Positions 27,974 to 37,901 of a stretch of DNA of 64,000 nt are shown here, piece after piece. Each line of letters opens with the position of its first letter. Within the stretch, counting starts at the first letter, position 1. The notes under the pieces are model-generated. The model had not been told where the DNA came from. It searched no databases and saw nothing but the letters and a program-made list of their open reading frames with translations. The position numbers and the translations under genes were made by a program. Source of the stretch: CAJQQY01 sp045106765 (GTDB lineage: Bacteria > Bacteroidota > Bacteroidia > Chitinophagales > Saprospiraceae); contig JBGCFD010000038.1 of the NCBI GenBank assembly GCA_045106765.1, positions 1 to 64,000 of the forward strand, given 5' to 3'.

Positions 27974-28555
27974 ATGATAAATAAAGTAACTATTTACTGC
28001 TCTTCCAGTAATTCACTTCCTCCAAAATATTATAGGGAAACCAAAAGAATTGGACAACTCTTAGCCAAGGAAAATATTACGATCATCTATGGAGGTGGTT
28101 CATCAGGACTGATGGGAACATTGGCAGATAGTGCTTTGGAAAATGATGGAAAAGTTATTGGGGTCATTCCTCGATTTATGAAAGCAGTCGAGTGGGATCA
28201 CAAAGGAGTCAGCTTGCTGATTGAAACCGAGGACATGGCAGAGCGAAAAAAAATACTCATCGAAGGAACCGATGCGGTGATTGCATTGCCTGGAGGAGTG
28301 GGAACATTTGAAGAATTATTTGAAGTATTAAGTGCAAAAAGATTGGGACTTTTTACCAAACCAATCATCATTTATAATTTTCAAGGATTTTATAATCCAA
28401 TTATTGAAATGTTGGAAACTTGCGTAGAGGAGAATTTTATGGGAAAACAACATCGAGATATTTGGACGGAAGTTACTCAATTGGAAGACTTAATTGAGGC
28501 AATGAAAAATGCTCCTGCTTGGAGTGAATCAGCTATTGATAATGCAAAAACATAA
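27974..28555 (+). CDS. LOG-family (TIGR00730) nucleoside monophosphate phosphoribohydrolase
   Basis: 193 residues, normal length for the family. ITIIYGGGSSGLMGTLADSA and LPGGVGTFEELFEVLS are the two hallmark motifs, both intact, including PGGxGTxxE. The enzyme should hydrolyse AMP-type or N6-modified nucleotides to base and ribose 5-phosphate, as in cytokinin activation (LOG) or nucleotide turnover. It is in line with the DUF72 gene (26 bp upstream) and ppk1 (59 bp downstream). The altered LOG protein at 4612-5748 is a distant second copy in the window. Confidence 0.88.
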   Translation: MINKVTIYCSSSNSLPPKYYRETKRIGQLLAKENITIIYGGGSSGLMGTLADSALENDGKVIGVIPRFMKAVEWDHKGVSLLIETEDMAERKKILIEGTDAVIALPGGVGTFEELFEVLSAKRLGLFTKPIIIYNFQGFYNPIIEMLETCVEENFMGKQHRDIWTEVTQLEDLIEAMKNAPAWSESAIDNAKT

Positions 28556-28614
28556 GACGTTGAACGATTTGCGTTGAACGTTTCACGTTAGTACAAAAAA
28601 ATTAATACTTAGAC

Positions 28615-30708
28615 ATGACGAAAGATATTACTGAAGATAAAAAATCATATCCTTATATTCATCGAGATGTAAGTTGGTTGTATTTTAATGAAAGAGTGCT
28701 TCAGGAGGCAGAAGATTTGGAAATGCCTTTGTTTGAAAAAATTAAATTCTTGGCCATTTATTCCAACAATTTGGGGGAATTTTTTCGAGTGAGAGTAGCG
28801 AATTTGCGAAACTTAGTTCGTGTTGGAAAAAAGACAAAACGAAAATTAGATTATGATCCAAAAGAGATAATAAAGCGAGTTTTGAAAATCGTCAATGAAC
28901 AACAAGTAAGATTTTCTGAAATCTTTAATGAACAAATCATTCCTCAACTTCGCAATAATAATATTCATTTATTACGCTACGATGATTTAGGGGAAGAGCA
29001 AAAAGAATTTGTCAATAATTATATTCAAGATGACTTACAACCGCATATCCAACCAGTTCTTTTGGTAAAAAATAAAATACGTCCGTTTTTAAATAATTCG
29101 GAATTGTATTTAGCTATTTTATTAAAAGATAAAAGTACAGGATTGGCAGAAGTGAATGAACACTATGCTATTCTCAAAATTCCATCTGAATATCTGCCAA
29201 GGTTTATTGAGCTACCAAATTCGGATGGTCGACATGACATTATTATGTTGGATGATATAGTTCGTCGTGCAGTCACCTGGATGTTTCCTGGCTACCACAT
29301 TGTTGATTCTTATTCTATAAAATTGACTCGTGATGCTGAATTATATATTGATGATGAATTTTCAGGAGATCTTTTATTAAAAATAAAAAACAGTTTAAAA
29401 AAACGAAATGTTGGTCCTGCTTCTCGATTAGTTTATGATGCTAATATGCCTGATCAATTATTAGATTTCTTGATTGAATCTTTTGAGTTGGACAAATATG
29501 ATTTGCTGCCAGAAGGAAGATATCATAATAATTTTGACTTTTTCAAATTCCCAAGTTTTGGAAATGATCATATGAAAAATACTCCACTTCCTCCACTTCC
29601 TTACCCAGCACTCACTCCTGAGTCAAGTATTTTTGAGGAGATAAAAAAGAAGGATCACCTAGTTCATTTTCCATATCATACTTACGAACCAGTAATTAGA
29701 TTTTTTGAAGATGCAGCGAATGATCCAAATGTTTCTGAAATAAGAATCGTACAATATCGAGTAGCAAAAAAATCTAGAATCATGCAAGCCTTGATGAAAG
29801 CAGCAAGGTCTGGAAAAAAAGTTTTTGCTTTTATTGAGATCAAAGCGAGGTTTGATGAAGAAGCCAATTTGAATTGGGGAGAAAGTTTGGAGAAAGCAGG
29901 CGTGAAAGTTCATTATAGTTTTCCTGGGCTAAAAGTTCATTCCAAATTAGCTTTGGTCAAAAGAATTGAAAATGAAAAAACTAGAATTTACACTTATTTA
30001 AGTTCTGGAAACTTTCATGAAGACACCGCAAAAATTTATACTGATTTAGGATTTTTCACAGCAGATAAAAAAATAACAAGAGAAGTCAATGAAGTATTTT
30101 CTATTTTAGAATCAGTTGATCACCGCCCAAAAAACTTTCAACATTTGTTGGTCGGACAATTTAATTTAAGACCCGATCTTAAAAAAATGATTAACAAAGA
30201 AATAGCAAATGCTAAAGCAGGAAAAACGGCTCGGATGATTTTGAAAATGAATAGTTTGGAGGATAAAGAAATGATTATCAAACTCTATGAAGCAAGCCAA
30301 GCAGGTGTAAAAATAAAAATGATTATTCGTGGATTATGTTGTTTAACTCCTGGAATCAAAGGACTAAGCGAAAATATTGAGGTAATCAGTATTGTAGATC
30401 GGTTTTTAGAACACAGTCGAGTTTTTATTTTTCACAATGGTGGAGATGAAAAAGTTTACGTTTCTTCTGCCGATTGGATGTATCGAAATTTGAGTAAACG
30501 AATCGAAACGGTTTTCCCGATTTATGATAATGAAATTAAAAAAGAAATAAAATCAATCCTTGCTATTCAATTGCAAGACAATGTAAAAGCAAGAATTATT
30601 GATCGGTCAAATCAAAATCTATTTAGTAAAGGAAACTCAGAAATGCCTGTTCGCTCACAGACTTCAACTTACTATTATTATAAAAATAAAACCATTGAAG
30701 AAGTCTAA
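28615..30708 (+). CDS. ppk1: Polyphosphate kinase 1
   Basis: 697 residues, close to the usual 690. The N-terminus YIHRDVSWLYFNERVLQEAE is the PPK1 N domain. The catalytic domains contain VQYRVAKKSRIMQALMKAA, IEIKARFDEEANLNWGESLE, VKVHSKLALVKR (phospho-accepting His region), SSGNFHEDTAKIYTDLGFFT and SSADWMYRNLSKRIE. It polymerises ATP gamma-phosphate into polyphosphate reversibly, affecting stress survival and motility in many bacteria. It is the last gene of a co-directional row with PRTase, DUF72 and LOG genes and ends at a strong terminator. Confidence 0.95.
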   Translation: MTKDITEDKKSYPYIHRDVSWLYFNERVLQEAEDLEMPLFEKIKFLAIYSNNLGEFFRVRVANLRNLVRVGKKTKRKLDYDPKEIIKRVLKIVNEQQVRFSEIFNEQIIPQLRNNNIHLLRYDDLGEEQKEFVNNYIQDDLQPHIQPVLLVKNKIRPFLNNSELYLAILLKDKSTGLAEVNEHYAILKIPSEYLPRFIELPNSDGRHDIIMLDDIVRRAVTWMFPGYHIVDSYSIKLTRDAELYIDDEFSGDLLLKIKNSLKKRNVGPASRLVYDANMPDQLLDFLIESFELDKYDLLPEGRYHNNFDFFKFPSFGNDHMKNTPLPPLPYPALTPESSIFEEIKKKDHLVHFPYHTYEPVIRFFEDAANDPNVSEIRIVQYRVAKKSRIMQALMKAARSGKKVFAFIEIKARFDEEANLNWGESLEKAGVKVHYSFPGLKVHSKLALVKRIENEKTRIYTYLSSGNFHEDTAKIYTDLGFFTADKKITREVNEVFSILESVDHRPKNFQHLLVGQFNLRPDLKKMINKEIANAKAGKTARMILKMNSLEDKEMIIKLYEASQAGVKIKMIIRGLCCLTPGIKGLSENIEVISIVDRFLEHSRVFIFHNGGDEKVYVSSADWMYRNLSKRIETVFPIYDNEIKKEIKSILAIQLQDNVKARIIDRSNQNLFSKGNSEMPVRSQTSTYYYYKNKTIEEV

Positions 30709-30715
30709 AAAACAG

Positions 30716-30756
30716 AAAAAAACTTACAGCTCATTAGAGACTGTAAGTTTTTTTTT
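30716..30756 (+). terminator. Intrinsic terminator of ppk1
   Basis: 14-bp perfect stem (AAAAAAACTTACAG and complement), 11-base loop and a T run, 8 bp after the ppk1 stop. It is separate from the large inverted repeat that follows. Confidence 0.9.
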
Positions 30757-30758
30757 AG

Positions 30759-30923
30759 TGAAGTTGTTTTAAAATGTCTGCTGAAACCGAGCGGAAAGGC
30801 TTGTGGTTATTGGCGAAGCTCTTTTTGAGTTTCAACCCCTTTGAGTTGGGACGAAAAAAAGCTAAAGTCCAATAACCACAATGCTTTTTGCGTAGGTCAG
30901 CTAGACATTTTAAAACAATTTCA
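30759..30923. repeat. 165-bp imperfect palindrome next to the SDR stop codon
   Basis: The outer arms 30759-30779 and 30903-30923 pair nearly perfectly (core GTTGTTTTAAAATGTCT). Pairing continues inward with interruptions: GCTGA with TCAGC, then TTGTGGTTATTGG (about 30801-30813) with CCAATAACCACAA (about 30869-30881). The right arm ends 1 bp from the stop codon of the SDR gene (30925). There is no reading frame inside and no T run. Confidence 0.75.
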
Positions 30924-30924
30924 G

Positions 30925-31623
30925 TTATACTTTCAGAGTAGAAATCCCTCCATCGACTCCTAAAACTTGTCCTGTCATCCATCCACTTTTTTCAGAAAGT
31001 AAAAAACAAACTGCCTCCGCAACATCAGAAACTGTCCCAACTCGTTTGAGCGGATGCCTTTGAGCAGAGGCTTCTCTTCTCTCATCGGAAGATAATAATC
31101 TAGCAGCAAGTGGCGTATCAGTCAATGAAGGAGCCACGCCATTCACTCTTACTTTCGGCGCCCATTCTGCAGCAAGTGTTTTTGTCAAACCTTCAACCGC
31201 TCCTTTTGAAGCTGCTACCGAAGCATGATAAGGCATCCCTTGACCAACTGCAACTGTACTAAAAAGTACTACGCTGGAATGTTCTGTTTTTTGTAAAAGT
31301 CGCTGTGTTGCTTGCAAAACTTTTACAGCTCCAACTACATTAATTTCAAAATCAGAACGAAATGCCTCTGGCTTTAAAGATCTAAAAGGTTTTAAGTTGA
31401 TACTTCCGGGACAATAAACTACACCATGCAACGCATCAGGCAATTCTATTTTTTCATCACTTAAAACATCATATTCCTGAAAGTGAATATTAGAGGCAAC
31501 AGGGAGATTTTCATTCGTCCGAGCAAGGACATGAACATTGGCATTTTGTTCTGCCAACGTTTTCACAACTTCCAAACCTATACCGTAACTACCTCCGACG
31601 ATTAGGTAATTTTTATTTTCCAT
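30925..31623 (-). CDS. Short-chain dehydrogenase/reductase lacking the canonical Tyr
   Basis: 232 residues, Rossmann fold. YLIVGGSYGIGLEVVKTLA is the nucleotide-binding loop, and a catalytic-type Ser is present in VLFSTVAVGQG (S122). In the YxxxK position the sequence reads VAASK (V136, K140), with the only nearby Tyr four residues earlier (Y132). From memory an SDR subgroup with HASVAAxKGAVEGLT exists, so this is probably a subgroup trait, not a mutation. Substrate unknown. The gene overlaps the tail of a 57-codon gene by 11 bp and is probably translationally coupled to it. Confidence 0.8.
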   Translation of the reverse strand: MENKNYLIVGGSYGIGLEVVKTLAEQNANVHVLARTNENLPVASNIHFQEYDVLSDEKIELPDALHGVVYCPGSINLKPFRSLKPEAFRSDFEINVVGAVKVLQATQRLLQKTEHSSVVLFSTVAVGQGMPYHASVAASKGAVEGLTKTLAAEWAPKVRVNGVAPSLTDTPLAARLLSSDERREASAQRHPLKRVGTVSDVAEAVCFLLSEKSGWMTGQVLGVDGGISTLKV

Positions 31624-31786
31624 TCTTTAACTCTTGAATTTTCATTTGAATAGTTTCTGATTCTTGGATGAGGCGAGCATAGTGTTTGAGATCACCTGAG
31701 CGTTGGACTTCCATCGCTTTTTCCATGAGTACTAAGTACTCTTTTTCTAATTTTTTAATTGGGTCTTTTTTGAATAATCCAAACAT
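31613..31786 (-). CDS. 57-aa Lacal_2735/DUF6435-like small protein
   Basis: The frame starts MFGLFKKDPIKKLEKEY, runs through EKAMEVQRSGDLKHYARLIQ and ends ELKNGK at 31613. It is highly charged and helical, probably a small coiled-coil cytoplasmic protein. The N-terminus matches what I remember of the Lacal_2735/DUF6435 family (MFGLFKK..., about 55-60 residues), which has no known function. Its stop lies 11 bp inside the start of the SDR gene, a classic coupling arrangement. Confidence 0.75.
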   Translation of the reverse strand: MFGLFKKDPIKKLEKEYLVLMEKAMEVQRSGDLKHYARLIQESETIQMKIQELKNGK

Positions 31787-31878
31787 AGTTTTGATAATTT
31801 TATCTTATTTTAAAAAACTATGAATGGAACATTTGGAGAGAGAAAAGGTTTATGATTTTTTTTTGAGATCTCAGAAAA

Positions 31879-34800
31879 TTACTGTCGCACTAAATTTGTC
31901 CGTTTCCGAATTGCTAACTTCGTTCGATCTCCATCTAGTAATTTTAAATAAAATATTTTAAAATCAGCATAAGCTTCACTCGAAACGAAGTGTTGCTTAA
32001 AAAGCAATTTTCGCAAAACCTGAACACCTGATTGCTGCTTTTTAAAAATTAATTCGTACCGACCAAACTCATTTTCTAAAATAATATCTCTCGGAATTTC
32101 AAGTAACTCGTATCCATTTGGAATTTGTAAATCAATGACTTGTTCACTCGGCGCTAAATTAAACAATTCACTCAACGCTAAATTATTCCGTCGAATTTCT
32201 CCAAATAAAGCTGTCCGAGTCGTGATTGGATGTAGAATTGGGATTTGTAAAATTTGAAAATTACTCACTTTTTCCAAATGATGGAATGCCTTCAATTCTA
32301 TGGAAGCCATCAAACTTGAATCAATATCTTTCAAATAATCAAAAGAAAAATCTTTAATCTTTAAATGATCAAATTCAGCCGAAGCTAGGTTTTCGGTCAA
32401 AAATAATTGGTGATCATTTTGAGTAGTTTTATTGTTGAGTATCTCTCGCCATTCACCTGCAACGACACCTTTGGTTTCCATCTTCACTTGCAATTCAAGA
32501 TTACGCTCATCTTCAATTCGAGCAATAGTTTTTATTTTTACAAAATTTTTAAAAGCATTTAATTGATCATTCGGCAAGCGAAATAATTTACTTTCATTTG
32601 GCTTAATTAGAAGTGCCCATTGGTCATTATCAAATCTTGGAAGTACATTGTTAGAAAAATAATCTGTTGTCAAATCCACGTATCTCATCTCCTTTCCTTT
32701 CAGGCGGTAACCAACTACCACATGATCAAATGCCAATACCGAAGGTCGAGATTCCTTTTGTGTAAAATCACTCGTACGAACCAATGTATAATAAGCCTCA
32801 ATATCTACTTCTCGTAACATTGAAATCATCAAAGATGCTACATCTTTACAATCTCCAATTCCTCCACAAATAGTTTTGGAAGGTTTTTTCGGAACATAAT
32901 TTGAGTTCAAAAAAGAAACATGAGAATAGGTAATCCCAGTTGTCAAATAATTATAAATCGCTCTGACTTTCTCTTCATCGGTCATACTATCATTAACGAT
33001 TTTTGCTAACTGATTTTTCACTTCATAGTTTGCTTCAAGTCTGCGATAAGTTTTTCGTTCATACCATTTCACCACTTTTTTCCAATCAGGTTGAGTGCTC
33101 AGCATCAACCAAGCGAACTTATCCATTTTGTCCAAAACAGCTTCTTCATGTTCATTTTTAGGCGTATTATTATTTTCCCAAGTGTAAATTTTCACTTCTC
33201 CTTCTTCTCGAATTTCAGGATTACAACTCACTTTATTACAAATATAATTAAGTGTTTTTTCCTTCGGTAAAACGATTTCAAAAACACTTTTATAGATTGG
33301 AATTTCCATCGACAACCAGGCCATATGATACATTTCGTTAGGAATCTCCCGAGTCATATCTCCATTCGAAAAACCTTCAATCTCTATCAAATCTCCAGGT
33401 TGCAAATTCTGAAAAACAACTAAATTCCAATTGCGAGAAGGCGTCACTTCAGTACCATCTTCTTTAATTACTTTCACCTTTCCAATTTCTCCTAAAAAAC
33501 TAAAATCAGCCTCTGTCCAATAATTGACTCCTGCTGGATTCAATATTTTTATCCATAATTTTTGATGATAATTTAAGCGATTTTCTTCATTCAATGTAGC
33601 TTGTACATTATACATCAAAATCAAAGATTCTGCATTTTGATATTTGTTTTTCCAATCTTTATTTTTTTGTAATTGTACTGTTTTAAATTCTTGGAAATAT
33701 TTTTTAGACAATTCCAAACCTCTAATTTTATCTATTTTTTTCCGTAATCTATTGAGAATATAATTTCCTTTTTGAGTAGCTAAATCTATTCTTTTGGCAG
33801 ATTGGAAATATTTTAAAGCTATTTCTTCCTTCTTTTTTTCCAAATATATATCTCCCATTTTTTCCATTGTTCGAGAATGAAATGGATTTAATCTCAACAC
33901 TTTTTCAAACAAAGTAACCGCTTCATCCCATCGTTTTTGTTCGATTAAAAATTCTGCTTTTTCTCTCAAATAATACGATCGATATGGTAATAATTCAATC
34001 AGGTCATCATATAATTTAAATACTTTTTTGTCATTCTTTTTTTCTTTGTAAAAAGCAATTGCATTCAAATAATCAAACTCTTTAAATTGAAACTTCATCT
34101 TTTCTATAGCAACAATTCCATTTTTTTCAATTTGCTTTTTTGTTTCCCCTTCATAATCTATCTCTTCATTTTTACTGGCGGTCAAATATTTTAAAAATAA
34201 ATCTCGGTAATCAGATTCAGGATAATCTGCTAAAAATTTTCTGACGAAATCTTTTTGTTCTCCCTCTTTTCCATGCTCGCCTAACCAATTCAAATACGCC
34301 ATTAAAGCATCTTTGTGAGTTGGTGAAAAATGTAAAATTTGTTTTACTCTGGAATGATAATTAGCGACATCATTTTTGCGATCTACTTTTTCTAATTGGC
34401 TTATTAGACTAGCAATTACAGGAGTTTTTTTCAAATCAATATCACTCAACATTGCTTCTGCTAATTCACCTTTATCATTGGCAGCTAATATTTTTGCGAA
34501 TAAAAATTTAAAATAAAATCCACTTTTTTGAGTTTTTATCTTGGAAGAAAACCACTCCTCTCCTTCTTCGCTCAACTCCATCAATAAATACATTTTCGAC
34601 AATAAATAATAGTTTTTCCAATCAGTTGAATCTTTTTCAATTTTATTTTGAAGCGATTTTATCCATTGTTTCTCAATCAATTTTGATTTGTATTTTCGAG
34701 TTTTATTTTTCCCTAAAAAATCACTTGAGATATTTTCCATCAACTTTCCATCTGTATTTGTTACTCGTAAAGCAAACTTGGCAATTTGATTTCCTCGACT

Positions 34801-35769
34801 TTTATACATTTTATTTTTCAAAGAATTTGTATGAAAGTTTTCATCAAAATTGGAATTGATTTCACCTTCATCATATTGATCATTAAAACTTAAATATAAT
34901 TTACTTTTACTTCCATCTTCTACATAAGGCGAGGCTTTCACTAGTATCCTATGCATTCCTTTTTCCAAATTCAATTCAATGATTTCTCCGTCTCTCCAAT
35001 ATTTTAAATTATCTTTTTTATCAAAAATTAAATCATCGTCCAACCAAACTTTCATAGGAGTTGTTCGAGCAATTCTGAGTTGAATGGTTTCTTCTTTTTG
35101 CAAAGTCAAAAAAGTATTGGCATAATAAGTTCCATGCCTTTGGTAGGCTAAATTTTCATTAAAGTTAATTTCTCCATTTGGTGCTCGTTGTTTTCGTTGC
35201 ACCCATTTCATTTCTAAACCGTTTTCATTTTTATAAATTTTGTTAGGTTTAAAACTTTCAATTTCTAATGGTTGTTGTTCAATATGTCCACTCCCAGAAA
35301 CATTTTCAAAAGCTCCAATCACACTCCAATTAAAATCTTGGGTCACCGATTGAATCGTCGCTAGACTTTTTTCAAAATTTCTATTTTCAAATTGAGACTC
35401 AGCCTTGGCTAAAATTGCCTTGAGTTGAAATGATGGATCCAGATCGTTGGCTAATATTTGGTTAGGTGAACCTTGATATAAATGTTTGAATAGTGCAAAA
35501 TTTTCATTACTCCAAGTTGCTTCAATTAATTGATTAGCATATTTTTTATAATTTAATTGATCTTGTAAAACTTCCGAAACAAACAACATTCCGCATAATG
35601 CATCCTGATCTTGAGGATTATGTAACAATACATTTACAAATTCTGATTTAGCTTTTAATAATTGATTTTCACGAAGTAAATCCCAACCAGTCGATTGACC
35701 GTTAGATTGAAAAAAAGAAAAGAAAAGAAAAAATGCAACAAGTGCTAATTTAAGTTTTGGAAATTGCAT
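31879..35769 (-). CDS. Very large DUF3857/transglutaminase-like protein with TPR repeats
   Basis: 1296 residues with a signal peptide (about 1-24). The first part (about 25-330) carries TPR-like repeats and a small beta domain; the middle (about 350-690) is rich in TPR-type helices (for example AVTLFEKVLRLNPFHSRTME). Then come a DUF3857 beta domain (about 720-880, YHQKLWIKILNPAGVNYW) and a transglutaminase-like domain with Cys in ICGGIGDCKDVASLMISML, His in LAFDHVVVGY and Asp in YVDLTTDY. The triad is intact. Probably a periplasmic or surface enzyme or scaffold. It stands alone; substrate unknown. Confidence 0.85.
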   Translation of the reverse strand: MQFPKLKLALVAFFLFFSFFQSNGQSTGWDLLRENQLLKAKSEFVNVLLHNPQDQDALCGMLFVSEVLQDQLNYKKYANQLIEATWSNENFALFKHLYQGSPNQILANDLDPSFQLKAILAKAESQFENRNFEKSLATIQSVTQDFNWSVIGAFENVSGSGHIEQQPLEIESFKPNKIYKNENGLEMKWVQRKQRAPNGEINFNENLAYQRHGTYYANTFLTLQKEETIQLRIARTTPMKVWLDDDLIFDKKDNLKYWRDGEIIELNLEKGMHRILVKASPYVEDGSKSKLYLSFNDQYDEGEINSNFDENFHTNSLKNKMYKSRGNQIAKFALRVTNTDGKLMENISSDFLGKNKTRKYKSKLIEKQWIKSLQNKIEKDSTDWKNYYLLSKMYLLMELSEEGEEWFSSKIKTQKSGFYFKFLFAKILAANDKGELAEAMLSDIDLKKTPVIASLISQLEKVDRKNDVANYHSRVKQILHFSPTHKDALMAYLNWLGEHGKEGEQKDFVRKFLADYPESDYRDLFLKYLTASKNEEIDYEGETKKQIEKNGIVAIEKMKFQFKEFDYLNAIAFYKEKKNDKKVFKLYDDLIELLPYRSYYLREKAEFLIEQKRWDEAVTLFEKVLRLNPFHSRTMEKMGDIYLEKKKEEIALKYFQSAKRIDLATQKGNYILNRLRKKIDKIRGLELSKKYFQEFKTVQLQKNKDWKNKYQNAESLILMYNVQATLNEENRLNYHQKLWIKILNPAGVNYWTEADFSFLGEIGKVKVIKEDGTEVTPSRNWNLVVFQNLQPGDLIEIEGFSNGDMTREIPNEMYHMAWLSMEIPIYKSVFEIVLPKEKTLNYICNKVSCNPEIREEGEVKIYTWENNNTPKNEHEEAVLDKMDKFAWLMLSTQPDWKKVVKWYERKTYRRLEANYEVKNQLAKIVNDSMTDEEKVRAIYNYLTTGITYSHVSFLNSNYVPKKPSKTICGGIGDCKDVASLMISMLREVDIEAYYTLVRTSDFTQKESRPSVLAFDHVVVGYRLKGKEMRYVDLTTDYFSNNVLPRFDNDQWALLIKPNESKLFRLPNDQLNAFKNFVKIKTIARIEDERNLELQVKMETKGVVAGEWREILNNKTTQNDHQLFLTENLASAEFDHLKIKDFSFDYLKDIDSSLMASIELKAFHHLEKVSNFQILQIPILHPITTRTALFGEIRRNNLALSELFNLAPSEQVIDLQIPNGYELLEIPRDIILENEFGRYELIFKKQQSGVQVLRKLLFKQHFVSSEAYADFKIFYLKLLDGDRTKLAIRKRTNLVRQ

Positions 35770-35917
35770 AGTAGTAGGTTCATTTCGAGGGGAAGGTTCG
35801 TAAATGAAAAGGAAATCACGGAGTTAACTTGAAGGGAGGAATTGGACGAAAGGAGAGATTACTTTTATCTATTTAAGATAGTTTCTTTTCGGCAAAAAGT
35901 AAATACGTACAAGTAGT

Positions 35918-37228
35918 TTATTTCCTAATTATGGTATTATGTGAAGATTGTGCCAAAGCTCGCACAGAAATTTCTCCTGTGTAATTTCCAAATAAATTTC
36001 GATTGGGAAACTGGCTTTTTAATATTTCATCCATAGAAAACCAACTCTGATAAAGTGTTGGACTGTAAAGTGGAATTCCATTTTCCCACTTGGTAATTAC
36101 CACTTCTAATGGATCTTCATTTACATCAAACAATATATTTAAATCATTGACTATCAGACTTTTAAGCTGAATATCATCCTGTTTTAACCATTCTTTATTC
36201 TCAGAATCATCTCTCAAAAGACAAGTCAAACTAATCAAATTTTCGTTTTTCACTCGATGATCAAAAATGCAAGAATTGAATAAAACACCTAAAATATTGA
36301 GTTTTTCCTTTTGGGGAATCAAGCAACCAAACCCTTCTTTGAATTTTTTAAAAGCTGTTTTTGGAAAAAATAAAGTGGCTGAAATCATGGAATTATATTT
36401 GACTGAATCTAGCTGCTGAAACATCTTGTCATTCTTATTTTCGAAAAAATGTTTTGAAATATAAGCTGGCGTGGTCAAAATCAAATTTTCTTTTTCATCA
36501 ATTAAAGTTTGCCCGTCAACATTCCACTCTATTTCTTTTTGTAAATATTCGGTGAGTCTTTGTGTGAATTCTCCCATTCCATTTTCAAATCCATGTGTTC
36601 CAGCAGAGCGTTTTTTTCTGTCTGCAGCAGTTGTATTACCTCTCATTTTTTTAAATGCAGGTCGCAAATAATTAACTTCATTGAAGGCATTGGCGAGCTG
36701 AGTCATCGCTCCTGGAAAACTTAATTGAGCAGCAGGAGCACCATATATTCCTTGAAAGGCAGGTTCTAAAACTTGAGCCGTCAATTTTTTTCCTAAAAAA
36801 TAGTGCCCAAAATCTTCGAGTGTTTCAAAAGTTCCAGCTTGTTTTTTGGTAAATGTTCTGATCAACCTTATTGCATCAAAAAAGGAAAGTGGAATTCGAC
36901 GGAGTTGTTTATTTTTAACAATATATCTTGCTTTAGAAGTAGACTTGGGAGATAGGATTTCCAATTTTAGATCATCACAAATCGCTTGAATTTCTTTGCA
37001 CCAAATAAATCCATTGGCTGCCTTTTCTACTAGTCCAAAATCAGTTTGGACACTTTGTAATATACCACCTCCAAAGTCATTTTGTTCTACTATTTTGAAA
37101 GGAACTTTTGCCTTTTTTAATTGATATCCAAGCAATAAACCGCTGATTCCTGCCCCTACAATAGTGTAGGTTCGTTTTGCATCAAAAGGTTTTCCGAGGA
37201 AGTTGCTAGAAGGTATTTGGTAGTTCAT
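35918..37228 (-). CDS. FAD-dependent protoporphyrinogen/coproporphyrinogen oxidase-like enzyme
   Basis: 436 residues. YTIVGAGISGLLLGYQLKKA is the FAD-binding Rossmann motif, followed by the EQNDFGGGILQS segment typical of amine-oxidase-like flavoproteins. FGLVEKAANGFIWCKE, PAFQGIYGAPAAQLSFPGAM and the C-terminal GNYTGEISVRALAQSSH resemble HemG/HemY-type protoporphyrinogen oxidases, though at the short end of their range. It probably oxidises a porphyrinogen in heme synthesis; other hem genes are not nearby, so another flavoprotein role is possible. Confidence 0.75.
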   Translation of the reverse strand: MNYQIPSSNFLGKPFDAKRTYTIVGAGISGLLLGYQLKKAKVPFKIVEQNDFGGGILQSVQTDFGLVEKAANGFIWCKEIQAICDDLKLEILSPKSTSKARYIVKNKQLRRIPLSFFDAIRLIRTFTKKQAGTFETLEDFGHYFLGKKLTAQVLEPAFQGIYGAPAAQLSFPGAMTQLANAFNEVNYLRPAFKKMRGNTTAADRKKRSAGTHGFENGMGEFTQRLTEYLQKEIEWNVDGQTLIDEKENLILTTPAYISKHFFENKNDKMFQQLDSVKYNSMISATLFFPKTAFKKFKEGFGCLIPQKEKLNILGVLFNSCIFDHRVKNENLISLTCLLRDDSENKEWLKQDDIQLKSLIVNDLNILFDVNEDPLEVVITKWENGIPLYSPTLYQSWFSMDEILKSQFPNRNLFGNYTGEISVRALAQSSHNTIIRK

Positions 37229-37347
37229 TTATTTTCTTAAAAATTAGATTAGAGTAATCTAAATGAAATCGCATGGTGAGCCGTAAAACATCTAACGTTC
37301 AACGTACATCGAATAAGATCTATTATATCAATCTGATTTTCAACACT

Positions 37348-37833
37348 TTATAAAATACCTTCGGTCGATAAATCTTCCATCTCAACTAAAAACCATTCTC
37401 CATCTTTTAACTCAAAAATATACGTAAGACTAATTCTATTTTCCATTCCTCTAAATTCTACAACACCTTGATTCACTTTTTTATTTTCAAAATATCGCAT
37501 AGAATACTTGTCCGTTGCTTCTAAAATTACTCTCCACCAATTTTTTGCTTCCACTAATTCTTCTGCTTCCATTAAGTTTTTCTTCAAATATTTTTTCTTC
37601 AATGGAAACACTACTCTACTCTCTTGAAACAAACTATCTAATGAAAATTTTTCAATAAACGATTCAAAGGTTTCATTATCTGAAAAGTCATACATCAATG
37701 TTCCCTTTGGAGTTTCTTCATAATAATTATCTGTAGATTGCTGGGTAAATTCCTCCGAAGGAGTAGTCCCTAGACAACTTTCAAATAATGCGATAAAACT
37801 AAAAACACAGCAATAAAATAAAATAGCTTTCAT
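37348..37833 (-). CDS. Small lipoprotein of unknown function
   Basis: 161 residues. The signal ends at IALFESC (Cys20), a weak but usable lipobox. The mature region has GTLMYDFSDNETFESFIEKF, then a beta-rich part (KKVNQGVVEFRGMENRISLT, IFELKDGEWFLVEMEDL) that suggests an NTF2-like or cystatin-like small domain. I recognise no family. It lies between the flavoenzyme and two small secreted proteins of the same orientation, separated by spacers over 100 bp with hairpins, so it is probably its own unit. Confidence 0.6.
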   Translation of the reverse strand: MKAILFYCCVFSFIALFESCLGTTPSEEFTQQSTDNYYEETPKGTLMYDFSDNETFESFIEKFSLDSLFQESRVVFPLKKKYLKKNLMEAEELVEAKNWWRVILEATDKYSMRYFENKKVNQGVVEFRGMENRISLTYIFELKDGEWFLVEMEDLSTEGIL

Positions 37834-37901
37834 AAAATTTTAAGGTTGGTTAATATTTTGATTCTAAGAGAATTCATCCAGAACCAATAGTTCAAAATAA
37901 C

